A stretch of 64,000 nt of DNA from Oscillospiraceae bacterium (GCA_003514385.1 DOQR01000004.1:452754-516753); one strand, 5' to 3'. Shown: positions 32,476 to 43,027, counted from the first letter of the stretch. Program-made: numbers and translations. Notes: generated by a model from the letters alone, not told the origin.

Positions 32476-33195
32476 TCAGTTTTCGCTGTGTTTTGCGCCG
32501 TTTTCCGCGCTGAGAATAAGCTCCTCCTCTTCGCGGATGAACATCATGCCGAAGCTTATCAAAAGCAGTCCGCAGGATATCCAGATCGACTTCTCGCCGA
32601 GTCTCCCGGTAACAAAGCTGCCGACACCCGCGCCGACGGCAAAGACCAATATGACCGCGAAATATGTAAGCGCCTTTTTGAGTATCGCCTTATCCTTTGT
32701 GCGAAAATAGGCGCAGAGAGCCTCAGTGCCGCTTCGCATATTGCCGATGCACATCGTGCTGGCATAGGCATGGCCGCGCACCTTATGGAATGTCTGCACC
32801 TGAAGCGCGCAGACGAACGAGACGAGCGCATTCGCGAGAGGATCGAGCTTCTGCGGCATGAATCCGACCGCAAACAGCAGAACTATCTCATCGATAAGAA
32901 TCAGCTGCCGCCAGTGGATTTTCTCGCAGTTTTTGAACCGCATATGCACCACTTCCGCTATAGCGATGCCGATGATAAACGACACAACGGGGATTAGATA
33001 TTTGATGACCCTGCTTCTGTCCGCGTCGACAAGAGCCGTGCTCATGAGCACGATGTTTCCCGTCTGCGCGTTTGCAAAGACCGAGCCGCGGCAGCAATAA
33101 GTATAGGCATCCTGAAATCCGCCGGAGAGTATTATGAACACCGCCGCGCGGAATTTGTCAGACATCTGTCCGTGAAAACCGTTTTTGAGCTTCAT
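32476..33195 (-). CDS. DUF1275 (YoaK-like) membrane protein
   Basis: 239 residues, about six membrane segments. The N-terminal FRAAVFIILSGGFQDAYTYCCRGSVFANAQTGNIVLMS is the DUF1275 signature, and TFHKVRGHAYASTMCIGNMRSGTEAL recurs in the family. Proposed in the literature to be transporters, but the substrate is unproven. Its ATG overlaps the stop of the upstream aminotransferase gene (ATGA), so they are coupled. Confidence 0.88.
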   Translation of the reverse strand: MKLKNGFHGQMSDKFRAAVFIILSGGFQDAYTYCCRGSVFANAQTGNIVLMSTALVDADRSRVIKYLIPVVSFIIGIAIAEVVHMRFKNCEKIHWRQLILIDEIVLLFAVGFMPQKLDPLANALVSFVCALQVQTFHKVRGHAYASTMCIGNMRSGTEALCAYFRTKDKAILKKALTYFAVILVFAVGAGVGSFVTGRLGEKSIWISCGLLLISFGMMFIREEEELILSAENGAKHSEN

Positions 33196-34490
33196 GCAGA
33201 CACACGACCCTTGGATTTATCGGCAGTCAGCCTGTCTATGCTGACAAGCTTCGTGCAGAGTGCGAGCACGCGCACCGCGAGAGTTATCTCTTCGACCGTT
33301 GCAAACGACGGGGCGAGCCTTATATTTTTATCCTCCGGGTCGAGTCCGTGCGGATAAGTTGCCCCGGCGGGAGTGAACGTAACGCCGCAGTCGCCGCACA
33401 TCTTCACGACCTTTCCGGCGCAGCCCGGCATGGTGTCAAACGAGAGGAAATACCCGCCCTTGGGCGTTGTCCACTCTGCGATGCCCAAGCCGCCCAGTTC
33501 TTCGTCCAGCACTTTATATACCGAATCGAACTTCGGCTTCAAAATGGCGGCGTGCTTTTTCATATGTGCTTTAAGTCCGGCGCTGTTTTTGAAATATCTC
33601 GCGTGCATCAGCTGATTCATCTTATCCGGTCCGATTGTCGCGAATTTCAAAAAGCTCTTTATATCTATCAGATTGGCCGGGCTCGCCGCGACCGCCGCAA
33701 CGCCCGCGCCCGGGAAGGTTATCTTGCTCGTGGAGCAAAACTCATAGACCATATCGGCGCTGCCGGCTTTTTCGCATTCCTCGATTATATCCGGTATCTG
33801 CGCATTGTCGCCGTCAAAGGCGTGGACACAGTAGGCATTGTCCCAGAAGATACGGAAATCCTCCGCCGCCGGCTTCAATGCGGCGAAGCGTCTGACCGTC
33901 TCGTCGCTGAACACGATTCCCGTTGGGTTCTGGTATTTCGGCACGCACCAGATACCTTTCACCTTTTCGTCCTTTATCAAATTTTCGACCTTGTCCATAT
34001 CGGGACCCGTCGGCAGCATCGGCACGGGGACAAGCTCGAAGCCGAAATGCTCGGTTATTGCAAAATGGCGGTCATATCCGGGGACGGGGCAGAGGAACTT
34101 GCGCCCTTCAACCTCCTGCCAGGGCTTCGCTCCGCAGATTCCGTCGGTCATGCCGTGGCTGACCATCTGATACATCATAGTAAGGCTGCTGTTCCCGCCA
34201 ACAAGCGTATGCGACGAGTGCGTGCCCATCATATGCGCGAGCAGGCGCTTTGCCTCCGGGATTCCGTCAAGTCCGCCGTAGTTGCGGCAATCCTGCCCGC
34301 TCTCGGAGTCGAGGATGCTGCGGCTGTCGATAACATCGAGCATACCGAGCGACAAATCCAGCTGCTCCGCCGACGGCTTTCCGCGCGACAGATCGAGCGT
34401 CACGCCGTTTTTCAAAAGTTTTTGGAGCTCTTTCGCAGCTTTCTCTTTTTCTGCTGCCAGCTCTTCGCTGCTTGCTTTCAGATAATTCAA
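33192..34490 (-). CDS. PLP-dependent aminotransferase, aspartate aminotransferase Ic-like
   Basis: Fold-type I transaminase, 432 residues. Visible motifs: LDLSRGKPSAEQLDLS and CRNYGGLDGIPEAKRLLA (substrate and cofactor entry), YQNPTGIVFSDE (Asn of the PLP ring), FWDNAYCVHAF (Asp/Tyr contacts), and FCSTSKITFPGAGVAA, whose Lys is the Schiff-base residue. The long N terminus and GIPEAKRLLAHMMG pattern fit the subgroup Ic aspartate aminotransferases. It starts with TTG 34490 behind a TTTACA-N17-TATAAT promoter and diverges from a LysR regulator that may control it. Substrate not provable here. Confidence 0.88.
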   Translation of the reverse strand: MNYLKASSEELAAEKEKAAKELQKLLKNGVTLDLSRGKPSAEQLDLSLGMLDVIDSRSILDSESGQDCRNYGGLDGIPEAKRLLAHMMGTHSSHTLVGGNSSLTMMYQMVSHGMTDGICGAKPWQEVEGRKFLCPVPGYDRHFAITEHFGFELVPVPMLPTGPDMDKVENLIKDEKVKGIWCVPKYQNPTGIVFSDETVRRFAALKPAAEDFRIFWDNAYCVHAFDGDNAQIPDIIEECEKAGSADMVYEFCSTSKITFPGAGVAAVAASPANLIDIKSFLKFATIGPDKMNQLMHARYFKNSAGLKAHMKKHAAILKPKFDSVYKVLDEELGGLGIAEWTTPKGGYFLSFDTMPGCAGKVVKMCGDCGVTFTPAGATYPHGLDPEDKNIRLAPSFATVEEITLAVRVLALCTKLVSIDRLTADKSKGRVSA

Positions 34491-34531
34491 AGTAATTCTT
34501 CTTTCCGGGCTTTACTTTTTTTGACAAGTGT

Positions 34532-34560
34532 ATTATAATCCAGTTGCAGATATGTGTAAA
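34532..34560 (-). promoter_or_regulatory. Promoter of the aminotransferase operon
   Basis: Minus strand TTTACA (34560-34555), 17-bp spacer, TATAAT (34537-34532). Confidence 0.8.
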
Positions 34561-34569
34561 ATCTATAAT

Positions 34570-34601
34570 ACATATATCAACGATATCTAAAACATATATC
34601 A
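34570..34601. promoter_or_regulatory. Direct repeat in LysR/aminotransferase divergent region
   Basis: ACATATATCA at 34570-34579 and again at 34592-34601, 22 bp apart, with GATATC between. A likely LysR-protein binding array just upstream of the LysR start; role inferred from position. Confidence 0.55.
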
Positions 34602-34614
34602 GCGGAGGCTTATC

Positions 34615-35505
34615 ATGAACATAAACTACGACTACTACCGAATCTTTTACTTCGTCGCAAAATACGGCAACATCTCACAGGCCGCGAAGCTGCTTTTGAA
34701 CAACCAGCCCAATCTGACAAGGACGATAAAGAACCTCGAAAGCGAGCTCGGCTGCCCCCTGTTTTCGCGCACAAACCGCGGCATGCGCCTGACGCCGGAG
34801 GGTCAGAAGCTGTATGAGCACATCAAGGTCGCCATCGAGCACATCGAGGCGGGCGAAGAAGAGATAACCGAGAGCAAGAATTTGCAGACGGGCACGGTTT
34901 TCGTCGCGGCGAGCGAGGTCGCCCTGCGCTGCCTGCTTCTGCCAGTGCTCAAAAAATTTCGCATGCTCTATCCCGGGGTTCGCATACGCATCAGCAACCA
35001 CTCGACCCCGCAGGCAATAGCCGCGCTCAAGGACGGAACGGCGGATATCGCAATCGTCACGACTCCGACCGTCCGCTCCGCCTCGCTGAGCGAAACCCCG
35101 CTTCGCTCCGTGCGCGAGGTGGCGATATGCTCGCCGGCATTCAAAGAGCTGCTCGGCAGAAAGATAAGCCTCGCCGATCTCGGTAACTATCCGCTGATAT
35201 CTCTCGGCACGAGCACAAAATCATTCGAGTTTTATTCGGCGTTCTTCACCGAGCACGGTCTGCCGTACAGCCCTGACATCGAAGCGGCAACGGCAGATCA
35301 GATTCTCCCGATGGCGCAGGCGGATCTCGGAGTCGGATTCGTGCCCGAGGAGTTCGTAAATCCTTCCGACAACGTGCGGATAATCGACCTCGAAGAAGAG
35401 ATACCCGAGCGCAGCATCTGCCTTATAAAAAGAAAAGAGCAGCCGCTGAGCGTGGCTGCAAAAGAACTTGAAAGAATGATAATAGAACTGGCGAGCGGAG
35501 AGTGA
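34615..35505 (+). CDS. LysR-family transcriptional regulator
   Basis: 296 residues. N-terminal HTH (5-65): YYRIFYFVAKYGNISQAAKLLLNNQPNLTRTIKNLESELGCPLFSRTNRGMRLTPEG is classical LysR. The effector domain (about 90-290) has GTVFVAASEVALRCLLLPVL, FRMLYPGVRIRISNHSTPQ, ALKDGTADIAIVTTP, and QADLGVGFVPEEFV. Divergent from the aminotransferase-DUF1275 operon, with repeats in between, so it probably controls that operon and itself. The co-inducer is unknown. Confidence 0.92.
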   Translation: MNINYDYYRIFYFVAKYGNISQAAKLLLNNQPNLTRTIKNLESELGCPLFSRTNRGMRLTPEGQKLYEHIKVAIEHIEAGEEEITESKNLQTGTVFVAASEVALRCLLLPVLKKFRMLYPGVRIRISNHSTPQAIAALKDGTADIAIVTTPTVRSASLSETPLRSVREVAICSPAFKELLGRKISLADLGNYPLISLGTSTKSFEFYSAFFTEHGLPYSPDIEAATADQILPMAQADLGVGFVPEEFVNPSDNVRIIDLEEEIPERSICLIKRKEQPLSVAAKELERMIIELASGE

Positions 35506-35507
35506 AA

Positions 35508-35560
35508 AGTGGATAGTGGTGAGTGGCAAGTGAAAAGTGAAGAGTGAAAAGTGAAAAAGT
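35508..35560. repeat. Degenerate GTGAAAAGTG tandem repeat
   Basis: About five imperfect units of (G)AGTGAAAAGTG/GAGTGGCAAGTG between the LysR stop and the hairpin before tRNA-Leu. The reverse form (TTCACTATTCACTTTT) appears at 48350-48371 and related units at 63713-63796. Confidence 0.7.
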
Positions 35561-35598
35561 AAAAATCGGCAAATATCTGACGATACTTGCCGATTTTT
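35561..35598. terminator. Terminator between lysR and tRNA-Leu
   Basis: AAAAATCGGCAA / TTGCCGATTTTT stem; symmetrical A/T flanks let it work for both the plus-strand LysR gene and the minus-strand tRNA. Confidence 0.9.
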
Positions 35599-35600
35599 GG

Positions 35601-35680
35601 TGCGGATAACAGGGATCGAACCTGCATGGTTGCCCACCGGATCCTAAATCCGGCGCGTCTGCCAATTCCGCCATATCCGC
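35601..35680 (-). tRNA. tRNA-Leu (anticodon UAG)
   Basis: Minus strand. Acceptor GCGGATA pairs with TATCCGC, discriminator A at 35601. The anticodon arm CCGGA-TTTAGGA-TCCGG shows TAG. D-loop GGCAGACGC and T arm AGGTTCGATCCCT are normal, and a variable arm of class II type (GGGCAACC) is present. Confidence 0.95.
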
Positions 35681-35856
35681 ATATGTGCCGTCCGCTGAAT
35701 GTCTGCGCGGCTTTTGACTGCTATATTATATCAGGGATAATAATTATTTTCAAGTTTTTCGCGTTCGGAGCTACAAAAAATAAAAAAAAGCTTGCTTTTT
35801 TGCAAGTTATCTGTTATCATATCATCTGTTACCGAGTAAAGAAGGAGGTGCGACAC

Positions 35857-36045
35857 ATGGCAAAATGCGAATATTGCGGTAAGGATGTGTCTTTCGGCAT
35901 CAAGGTTTCCCATTCTCACAGACGTTCAAACAGAACCTGGAAGCCCAACATTAAAAGGGTCAAGGCTATAGTGAACGGCTCTCCCAAGAGAGTTTATGCA
36001 TGTACTCGTTGCCTTCGTTCCGGCAAAGTTACACGCGCTGTCTGA
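35857..36045 (+). CDS. rpmB: 50S ribosomal protein L28
   Basis: 62 residues. MAKCEYCGKDVSFGIKVSHS, then the conserved RRSNRTWKPNIKRVKA and a C-terminal RVYACTRCLRSGKV. It keeps both CxxC pairs (CEYC and CTRC), so this is the zinc-binding (C+) form. AAGGAGGTG lies just before the ATG. Single-gene transcript with its own terminator. Confidence 0.96.
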   Translation: MAKCEYCGKDVSFGIKVSHSHRRSNRTWKPNIKRVKAIVNGSPKRVYACTRCLRSGKVTRAV

Positions 36046-36062
36046 TGACCGAACAGATATTC

Positions 36063-36095
36063 ACGGCACTGTTTTAAACGGTGCCGTAATTTTTT
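36063..36095 (+). terminator. Terminator after rpmB
   Basis: ACGGCAC / GTGCCGT hairpin followed by AATTTTTTT. Confidence 0.9.
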
Positions 36096-36215
36096 TGCCT
36101 TTTTATATTCACGCTCCGGCATCTTTTTGGGGCGGGTATAATACTATTATATATTCTGTACCCTCCTGACCGCTGACAAAGTTTATGACATAATTGTAAA
36201 CTTTGGAAAAAGGTA

Positions 36216-36244
36216 TTGATTTTTGGTACAAATGGGTTTAGAAT
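36216..36244 (+). promoter_or_regulatory. groESL promoter
   Basis: TTGATT (36216-36221), 17-bp spacer, TAGAAT (36239-36244), immediately upstream of the CIRCE element. Confidence 0.88.
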
Positions 36245-36249
36245 ATGAA

Positions 36250-36276
36250 TTAGCACTCGGGGATGTAGAGTGCCAA
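36250..36276. promoter_or_regulatory. CIRCE operator (HrcA binding)
   Basis: TTAGCACTC-N9-GAGTGCCAA, one base off the TTAGCACTC-N9-GAGTGCTAA consensus. It covers the predicted start site, so HrcA should repress groESL in unstressed cells. Confidence 0.95.
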
Positions 36277-36320
36277 AAGATTTTTAAGCTTGCATTTTTT
36301 ATAATTCAGGAGGAATCGAT

Positions 36321-36605
36321 ATGAACATTAAACCGCTTGCAGACAGAGTTGTTGTCAAGCCTGTCGAGGTTGAAGAAACTACGAGCAGCGGCATTATCCT
36401 CGCCGCTTCCGCACAGGAGAAGCCTCAGGTTGCTGAGGTCGTTGCAGTGGGTCCCGGCGGACTTGTTGACGGCAAGGAAGTTGAGATGTACGTCAAGGTC
36501 GGCGACAGAGTCATAACCGGCAAATATTCCGGCACTGAGGTCAAGCTCAACAAAGAGGAATACACCATAGTCCGTCAGAGCGACATTCTCGCTATCGTAG
36601 AATAA
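36321..36605 (+). CDS. groES: Co-chaperonin GroES
   Basis: 94 residues, lid of the GroEL chamber. MNIKPLADRVVVKPVEVEETTSSGIILAASAQEKPQ contains the mobile loop (SSGIIL), then EVVAVGPGGLVDGKEVEMYVKVGDRVITGKYSGTEVKL and YTIVRQSDILAIV. Gene order and a 16-base gap to groEL are standard. Regulated by CIRCE. Confidence 0.97.
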   Translation: MNIKPLADRVVVKPVEVEETTSSGIILAASAQEKPQVAEVVAVGPGGLVDGKEVEMYVKVGDRVITGKYSGTEVKLNKEEYTIVRQSDILAIVE

Positions 36606-36615
36606 TCGGAGGTAA

Positions 36616-38265
<1,650 letters not shown>

Positions 38266-38287
38266 TCCAAAGCTGAATAAATAATTT

Positions 38288-38322
38288 GAGCCGCTCGGGC
38301 AACCGGGCGGCTTGATTTTTTT
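38288..38322 (+). terminator. Terminator after groEL
   Basis: AGCCGCTCGG / CCGGGCGGCT stem (one T-G pair) followed by TGATTTTTTTG. The region from here to 38510 holds no gene I can support. Confidence 0.88.
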
Positions 38323-38510
38323 GTATCTATAGTTGAAATTTATGACTGTAACTGATGACGCAGGCATTTGTCGTAACATTGCAAATCAACGCGATACTGT
38401 ATGCGAGAATATAAAAGTCCTCCTAACTCTTCTGTTAAAACCGCAATATCTCATCAAAAGCCGAGCTTACTGACAGCAGAACGATAGAATTCACGGTTCA
38501 TCTGAAATAG

Positions 38511-38545
38511 AAAAACGGTCGGAGTTTTTGGCTCCGGCCGTTTTG
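38511..38545. terminator. Terminator after the DUF6056-like gene
   Basis: AAAACGGTCGGAG / CTCCGGCCGTTTT stem with T-tails on both strands; it ends the minus-strand gene stopping at 38559. Confidence 0.88.
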
Positions 38546-38558
38546 TTTTGATTTTTAT

Positions 38559-40061
38559 TTATTTGTTGCTCCACATGCCGTTTTTGACATTTTTTATTCT
38601 GACTGTCTCATCACCCAGACCGTAGAAGAGCTTGAAGCGAGTCTCCCACACGGTATCTTTAGTCGGGTTGGGAGTCCAGACATATTGCCCAAACGGAAGA
38701 TTTTCAACCGTAATAGTCTCTTCTCCCGTCTTGAGATCCTCACGAGCTTTGTTGACACGTCTTTGGTTATAGAAAGTAACAGTGCCGAAAACTCCGAAGA
38801 AGAAAAGCATCGCGAATGCCGTGACGCTGACGAGCACTCGGCGAACCGGAATCTGTATCTTGCTCACAGAAGCCGCTTTGGTGAGCGAATACATATCTGC
38901 GACAAGGCAGATCATCAGGACATATGCCGCAAATTCGCATCTGCTGCCGATGGGGGTAACTATAAGCAACGGAGCGAGAGTTGCGGGCACGCTGACATAC
39001 CAGAACAAAAGTTTCGACTTTGCGATCCCCTTGCAAGGCACGACTATAACAAAGATTCCTATTGCGAGATAGTATATGACCGACAGCGCAGCGTTGAGCA
39101 TACGGAATATCTTCGGATAGCTGATAGCCCCTATAAGCGACGCAAGCGACCAGACGCAAAAGCCGATTATAACAGCCAGCGAGATATAGCCGAACACAAG
39201 CTGAGCCTTGTTCTTTATCTTATCCTTGAAAGTCAGCCACAGCAGAACGCAAACAACGACAACGAAGATATTGAGCACAACGCTTGCAAGGAAAAAGTCC
39301 TTTGTAATCGAGAGAACATTTTCAACAGCCCTCGAAATAAGACCGCCTACGGAAGTTGAAACGGTTCTGTAGCCGTCAGCACCCTCAGCGATGGCGTGAT
39401 AGCTGCTGTTCGAGAACATCATTCCCGCTCCGGCTATTGCACCGGCGAGGAAGCCGAAATGCGCGAAATAGCACTTCTTGAAACGGACAACGCAGTAGAT
39501 TATGATATAAATTCCAAGAAGAATATTATATATCGTCATCGGCTCCATTATCAGCGCACTGCAGAACGCGAGAACAAACAGCGGTATCGCCGCAGCCGGA
39601 GCGAACTTCGGCGTGTCCTTGCCGTATATGCGCGCGGTATAACAGATAAAGACGAGCGTCAGCGCGATTGAAGTGGCATAGTTTGAAAAGCCCGATGTCC
39701 AGACTATCGACTGTCTGAGCATATCCGTCGGCATGAGCAGAAGCGCAACGCATGCGATAAGAGGCGCGGTTCTGTTGCCGGATATTTTCTCTATCATATA
39801 GATAATACCGACAATGAACAGCGACATGCACAACGCCTTGAGCACATTCGAGCGCGTCAATGCGAGAACAATAAGGTTTCCGACATATCTTCCGTTATAA
39901 GCCTCAAAGTGTGCGGCGAGACGGTCGAGACCTATCTGCGAGCCCCACGCCCAATCGTCGCCCGAATACGGGAACAGCAGACTGAGCAAAAATACGAATA
40001 CAAATCCGATCGAGTAAAACACCAGACGCCGTTTTGCGCCGTTACTCATTTGTTTTGACAT
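38559..40061 (-). CDS. Polytopic membrane protein, DUF6056-like
   Basis: 500 residues with about eleven hydrophobic segments, opening with VFYSIGFVFVFLLSLLFPYSGDDWAWGSQ. The acidic-aromatic motif SGDDWAWG and AYNGRYVGNLIVL right after TM1 resemble membrane glycosyltransferases of the DUF6056 kind (GT-C-like, acidic pair in the first outer loop). A soluble C-terminal tail (QRRVNKAREDLKTGEETITVENLPFGQYVW) follows the last segment. A polymer- or lipid-linked sugar role fits the cell-wall genes nearby, but is not proven. Monocistronic. Confidence 0.72.
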   Translation of the reverse strand: MSKQMSNGAKRRLVFYSIGFVFVFLLSLLFPYSGDDWAWGSQIGLDRLAAHFEAYNGRYVGNLIVLALTRSNVLKALCMSLFIVGIIYMIEKISGNRTAPLIACVALLLMPTDMLRQSIVWTSGFSNYATSIALTLVFICYTARIYGKDTPKFAPAAAIPLFVLAFCSALIMEPMTIYNILLGIYIIIYCVVRFKKCYFAHFGFLAGAIAGAGMMFSNSSYHAIAEGADGYRTVSTSVGGLISRAVENVLSITKDFFLASVVLNIFVVVVCVLLWLTFKDKIKNKAQLVFGYISLAVIIGFCVWSLASLIGAISYPKIFRMLNAALSVIYYLAIGIFVIVVPCKGIAKSKLLFWYVSVPATLAPLLIVTPIGSRCEFAAYVLMICLVADMYSLTKAASVSKIQIPVRRVLVSVTAFAMLFFFGVFGTVTFYNQRRVNKAREDLKTGEETITVENLPFGQYVWTPNPTKDTVWETRFKLFYGLGDETVRIKNVKNGMWSNK

Positions 40062-40165
40062 TTTTTATCCTCCTGATCGGTTATCACTGAATCGAACAAT
40101 TCCGACGCATAGATTATACATTATCTGTTGTCCAAAAACAATAATATTGACATATTTTTTATATA

Positions 40166-40195
40166 TTGACAAGCGCAGAGCGGGACTGATATACT
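40166..40195 (+). promoter_or_regulatory. Promoter of the GH29 gene
   Basis: TTGACA (40166-40171), 18-bp spacer, TATACT (40190-40195). Confidence 0.8.
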
Positions 40196-40228
40196 TTCCC
40201 TGACGACAAACCGCAAAGGAGAAATACT

Positions 40229-41224
40229 ATGATAACACTCATTCCCTCACGCGAGCCGAATGCCGCACAGAAGGCGCAGATAGCCCGCAAATACGGAATG
40301 TTCATTCATTTCGGCATCAACACATTCAACAACACCGAGTGGTCGGACGGCACTCTGCCGCTCGATAGCTACGCGCCCGACGCGATAGACGCAGACAGCT
40401 GGGTCAGGCACGCATACGAGGCGGGCATGAACTACGTCATTCTCATAACAAAACACCACGACGGTTTCTGCCTTTTCGACACCGACACGACGGAATACTG
40501 CGTCAACAACACCAAAAATCCGACAGACGTTGTTGCCGAGGTCGCGAAAGCCTGTAAGAAATACGGAGTGAAGCTCGGACTCTATTATTCCCTTTGGGAC
40601 AGGCACGAGTCCTGCTACAACGACGATGAAAAATACACCGAATATATGTGCTCACATCTGAGAACCCTGCTCGGCGGAAAATACGGCGAAGTATGCGAGC
40701 TGTGGCTCGACGGCGCATGGGGAAAAGATGGCAGCGCGGAGGACAGGTGGAATCTCGCGAAGATATATGATCTTGTGCACACTCTTCAGCCGGGATGTGT
40801 CATGGCGGTCAATGTCACGATAGGCGAGCCCGGCGCAGTCGGAAACAACGACTATTACCGCCCCGAAAACTACAAAGAGGGTATGACGATGCGATATTTC
40901 CCGAGCGATTTCAGACTCTGGGATCCGCATTTCACGGGAGAAAACGATCCGAAGATATATTCACACGACGGCAAAGATTACTATCTTCCGTTTGAGGCAA
41001 CGATCTGCATTCGCAACATGGTCAACTGGTTCTGGGACGACGACTACACGAAAGATCCGCTCGTCGGCGCGGAATTCATCGCCGAAAAATACCGCCACCT
41101 CATCGGGCAGGAGAATGTGCTCGTAGTCAATGTTGCGCCCGACATCCACGGCAAGCAGGAGCCCGATGACATAGCCTGCCTCAACGAGGCGGCAGCGCTG
41201 CTCGGAATAGCGAGAAAAATTTAA
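40229..41224 (+). CDS. GH29-type alpha-L-fucosidase
   Basis: 331 residues, essentially only the catalytic barrel. Motifs: GMFIHFGINTFNNTEWSDG, NYVILITKHHDGFCLFDTDTTEY, GVKLGLYYSLWDRHESCY, then CELWLDGAWGKDG, where the Asp of WLDG is the expected nucleophile. It ends NVLVVNVAPDIHGKQ, like the usual LLLNVGPxxDG. No signal peptide is visible, so it is intracellular, presumably acting on imported fucosylated glycans. It lacks the C-terminal beta-sandwich. No fucose-use genes are adjacent. Confidence 0.9.
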   Translation: MITLIPSREPNAAQKAQIARKYGMFIHFGINTFNNTEWSDGTLPLDSYAPDAIDADSWVRHAYEAGMNYVILITKHHDGFCLFDTDTTEYCVNNTKNPTDVVAEVAKACKKYGVKLGLYYSLWDRHESCYNDDEKYTEYMCSHLRTLLGGKYGEVCELWLDGAWGKDGSAEDRWNLAKIYDLVHTLQPGCVMAVNVTIGEPGAVGNNDYYRPENYKEGMTMRYFPSDFRLWDPHFTGENDPKIYSHDGKDYYLPFEATICIRNMVNWFWDDDYTKDPLVGAEFIAEKYRHLIGQENVLVVNVAPDIHGKQEPDDIACLNEAAALLGIARKI

Positions 41225-41256
41225 TAATAGTGCCCGTTTTCGGGTGATATAAAGCA

Positions 41257-41294
41257 CATAAATCCTATCCATAAAAACATGGATAGGATTTATG
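41257..41294. terminator. Terminator between GH29 gene and tmk
   Basis: Perfect 16-bp stem CATAAATCCTATCCAT / ATGGATAGGATTTATG with T-rich tails; placed between two convergent genes. Confidence 0.93.
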
Positions 41295-41918
41295 TTATTT
41301 TATAACCGTATCAATTGCTTTTCTGACATCGGCGGCGACGGAATCTATATCACGCGCGGCGTCGATGACGACGATATTATCTCTGTCCTTGAGCAGTTCA
41401 AACGCGCTGTAATACCGCTCGCGGATGGCGTTTATCTGCTCCGGGTCGCGCTCAAAAATTTCGAGATACACGCGCCCGTTTTCTATTCTCTCATGGCAGC
41501 TCTCCGGGTCGACATCGAAGAAGATGCAGATATCCGGCTTGAGTATGCCCGGGCAGTTGAGGTTCATATCTATGACCCACTGCCTGTCCTCCCCCACCGC
41601 CTGATAGGCGATGGATGAATAATAATATCTGTCACACACGACATCGATTCCCGCTTCAAGCGTCTTTTCTATGCCGTTGACGGGGTTCATGTTGTGCGCC
41701 ACGCGGTCCGCGAGGAAGAGCGCGGCGAGCTCCGAAGATGTGCGCTGCCTTGCGCCGCTGAGCACATCTCTTATCATGCCGCCGGTCACCGACTCGGTGG
41801 GCTCGGCAGTCGGATACACATTCCTGCCCTGCGACTTGAGATAAGCACAAAGCAGAGCCGTCTGGGTGCCCTTGCCGGAGCCGTCAAGTCCCTCAACTAC
41901 AATAAATTTTCCTCTCAT
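41295..41918 (-). CDS. tmk: Thymidylate kinase
   Basis: ATP-dependent phosphorylation of dTMP to dTDP. ATG 41918 overlaps the upstream gene's stop and gives MRGKFIVVEGLDGSGKGTQT with the P-loop GLDGSGKG, then the DR(Y/H) motif VVCDRYYYSSIAYQ, the TAEPTE thymidine motif (PTAEPTESVTG), and the LID region. 207 residues is standard. Its location downstream of the DUF3798 lipoprotein gene is not the common tmk context. Confidence 0.93.
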   Translation of the reverse strand: MRGKFIVVEGLDGSGKGTQTALLCAYLKSQGRNVYPTAEPTESVTGGMIRDVLSGARQRTSSELAALFLADRVAHNMNPVNGIEKTLEAGIDVVCDRYYYSSIAYQAVGEDRQWVIDMNLNCPGILKPDICIFFDVDPESCHERIENGRVYLEIFERDPEQINAIRERYYSAFELLKDRDNIVVIDAARDIDSVAADVRKAIDTVIK

Positions 41919-43027
41919 AATACGCGGTAGTCCTCCGTATAAATGAAGGTACATTTGTCGAGCTGTTTGTCCGATACTTTTATCTTCGACGGGAAGCTCG
42001 ATTTGACTGCTTTTGCCATGTCAATCTGCTCGCCGCAGAGAGTGGCTCTTGCATATTCAAACGCCGCCTCGGTCATTGAAGATGCAGTCAGATCGTCCCA
42101 CACGATGAACTGGTTCTTCGTGCCGCCGTTCTCTCTTATCGCGGCTCTGACCTTGCTGAACACCTTGGACTTGTTGTCCCACTTCTTGCCGACTTCGATA
42201 TCAAAAGCGGCGGTGTAGCCGTCATAGATGCTCGGGAAGCTCGTGCCCGCGACGATTATGCCGTTCGGGCAGGCGTTCTTTATAAGCTCTGCCTGAGAAG
42301 ATATATCGGCGCAATAAGCCGCAATCTTCTTGCCCTCGAAATTCTTGAGCTGGCGGGCGATATCCTCTTTCATGAAGCTCTGCGCACCCTTTATGCCGAG
42401 AGCCTGCGAGACATCGTAGCAGTTGACAAATTTATATGTCATGCCGAGCTCATCGCACTTTTTCTCAGCCGCTTCGCGCGACTCCTTGATGCTCGGGGTG
42501 CTCTGCTGAACGCCGGTGGCGTAATAGACAAAGACCTGCGCGCCGCGTCCGTGCGCCTCTTCAACCATCATTGCCGCGTCCCTGGCGGTATCTATCGCAA
42601 GAATAGCATCGGCGGATTTTGCAAGAGTCTGGATGTTCTCCTCGGGTGCTGTGCAGACGATGAGCTTCTCGGGGTTCTTCGCCTTTGCCGCTCTGACTGC
42701 CGCTACGGTTCCGAGATTCGCTCTCGCGATAACTATCGCGCCGTAGCTCGCATCGGAGGCAATATCGTTGACGCGCTTATAGAAATCGAGAATACCCGAA
42801 GTGCCGACGCGCGTGTCGGTATAGACAACGTGCTCAACATAGGAATATTCGCTTGCAAGCTGAGCCGCGCGCTGATATTCCTCGGGGTTCTGCGACAGAG
42901 TCGCCGTGACTATGGCGATCTTTTTGCCGGGCGCTTTGCCGCCGGCTCCGCCCGAGCACGCGCACATACCTATGGCGACTGCCAGGATGAGCAGGAATGC
43001 TGCCGCGGCTTTGAATGTCTTTTTCAT
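41915..43027 (-). CDS. DUF3798-like lipoprotein (periplasmic-binding fold)
   Basis: 370 residues, lipoprotein signal MKKTFKAAAAFLLILAVAIGMCAC with lipidation Cys. The mature part looks like a type I periplasmic-binding protein: KIAIVTATLSQNPEEYQRAA, ASDASYGAIVIARANLGTV, KKIAAYCADISSQAEL and PNGIIVAGTSFPSIYDGYT. I assign DUF3798 from memory of its overall pattern. Start is ATG 43027, after AAGGTG. No permease is adjacent, so the receptor would work as a sensor or with a distant transporter. Overlaps tmk. Confidence 0.78.
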   Translation of the reverse strand: MKKTFKAAAAFLLILAVAIGMCACSGGAGGKAPGKKIAIVTATLSQNPEEYQRAAQLASEYSYVEHVVYTDTRVGTSGILDFYKRVNDIASDASYGAIVIARANLGTVAAVRAAKAKNPEKLIVCTAPEENIQTLAKSADAILAIDTARDAAMMVEEAHGRGAQVFVYYATGVQQSTPSIKESREAAEKKCDELGMTYKFVNCYDVSQALGIKGAQSFMKEDIARQLKNFEGKKIAAYCADISSQAELIKNACPNGIIVAGTSFPSIYDGYTAAFDIEVGKKWDNKSKVFSKVRAAIRENGGTKNQFIVWDDLTASSMTEAAFEYARATLCGEQIDMAKAVKSSFPSKIKVSDKQLDKCTFIYTEDYRVL

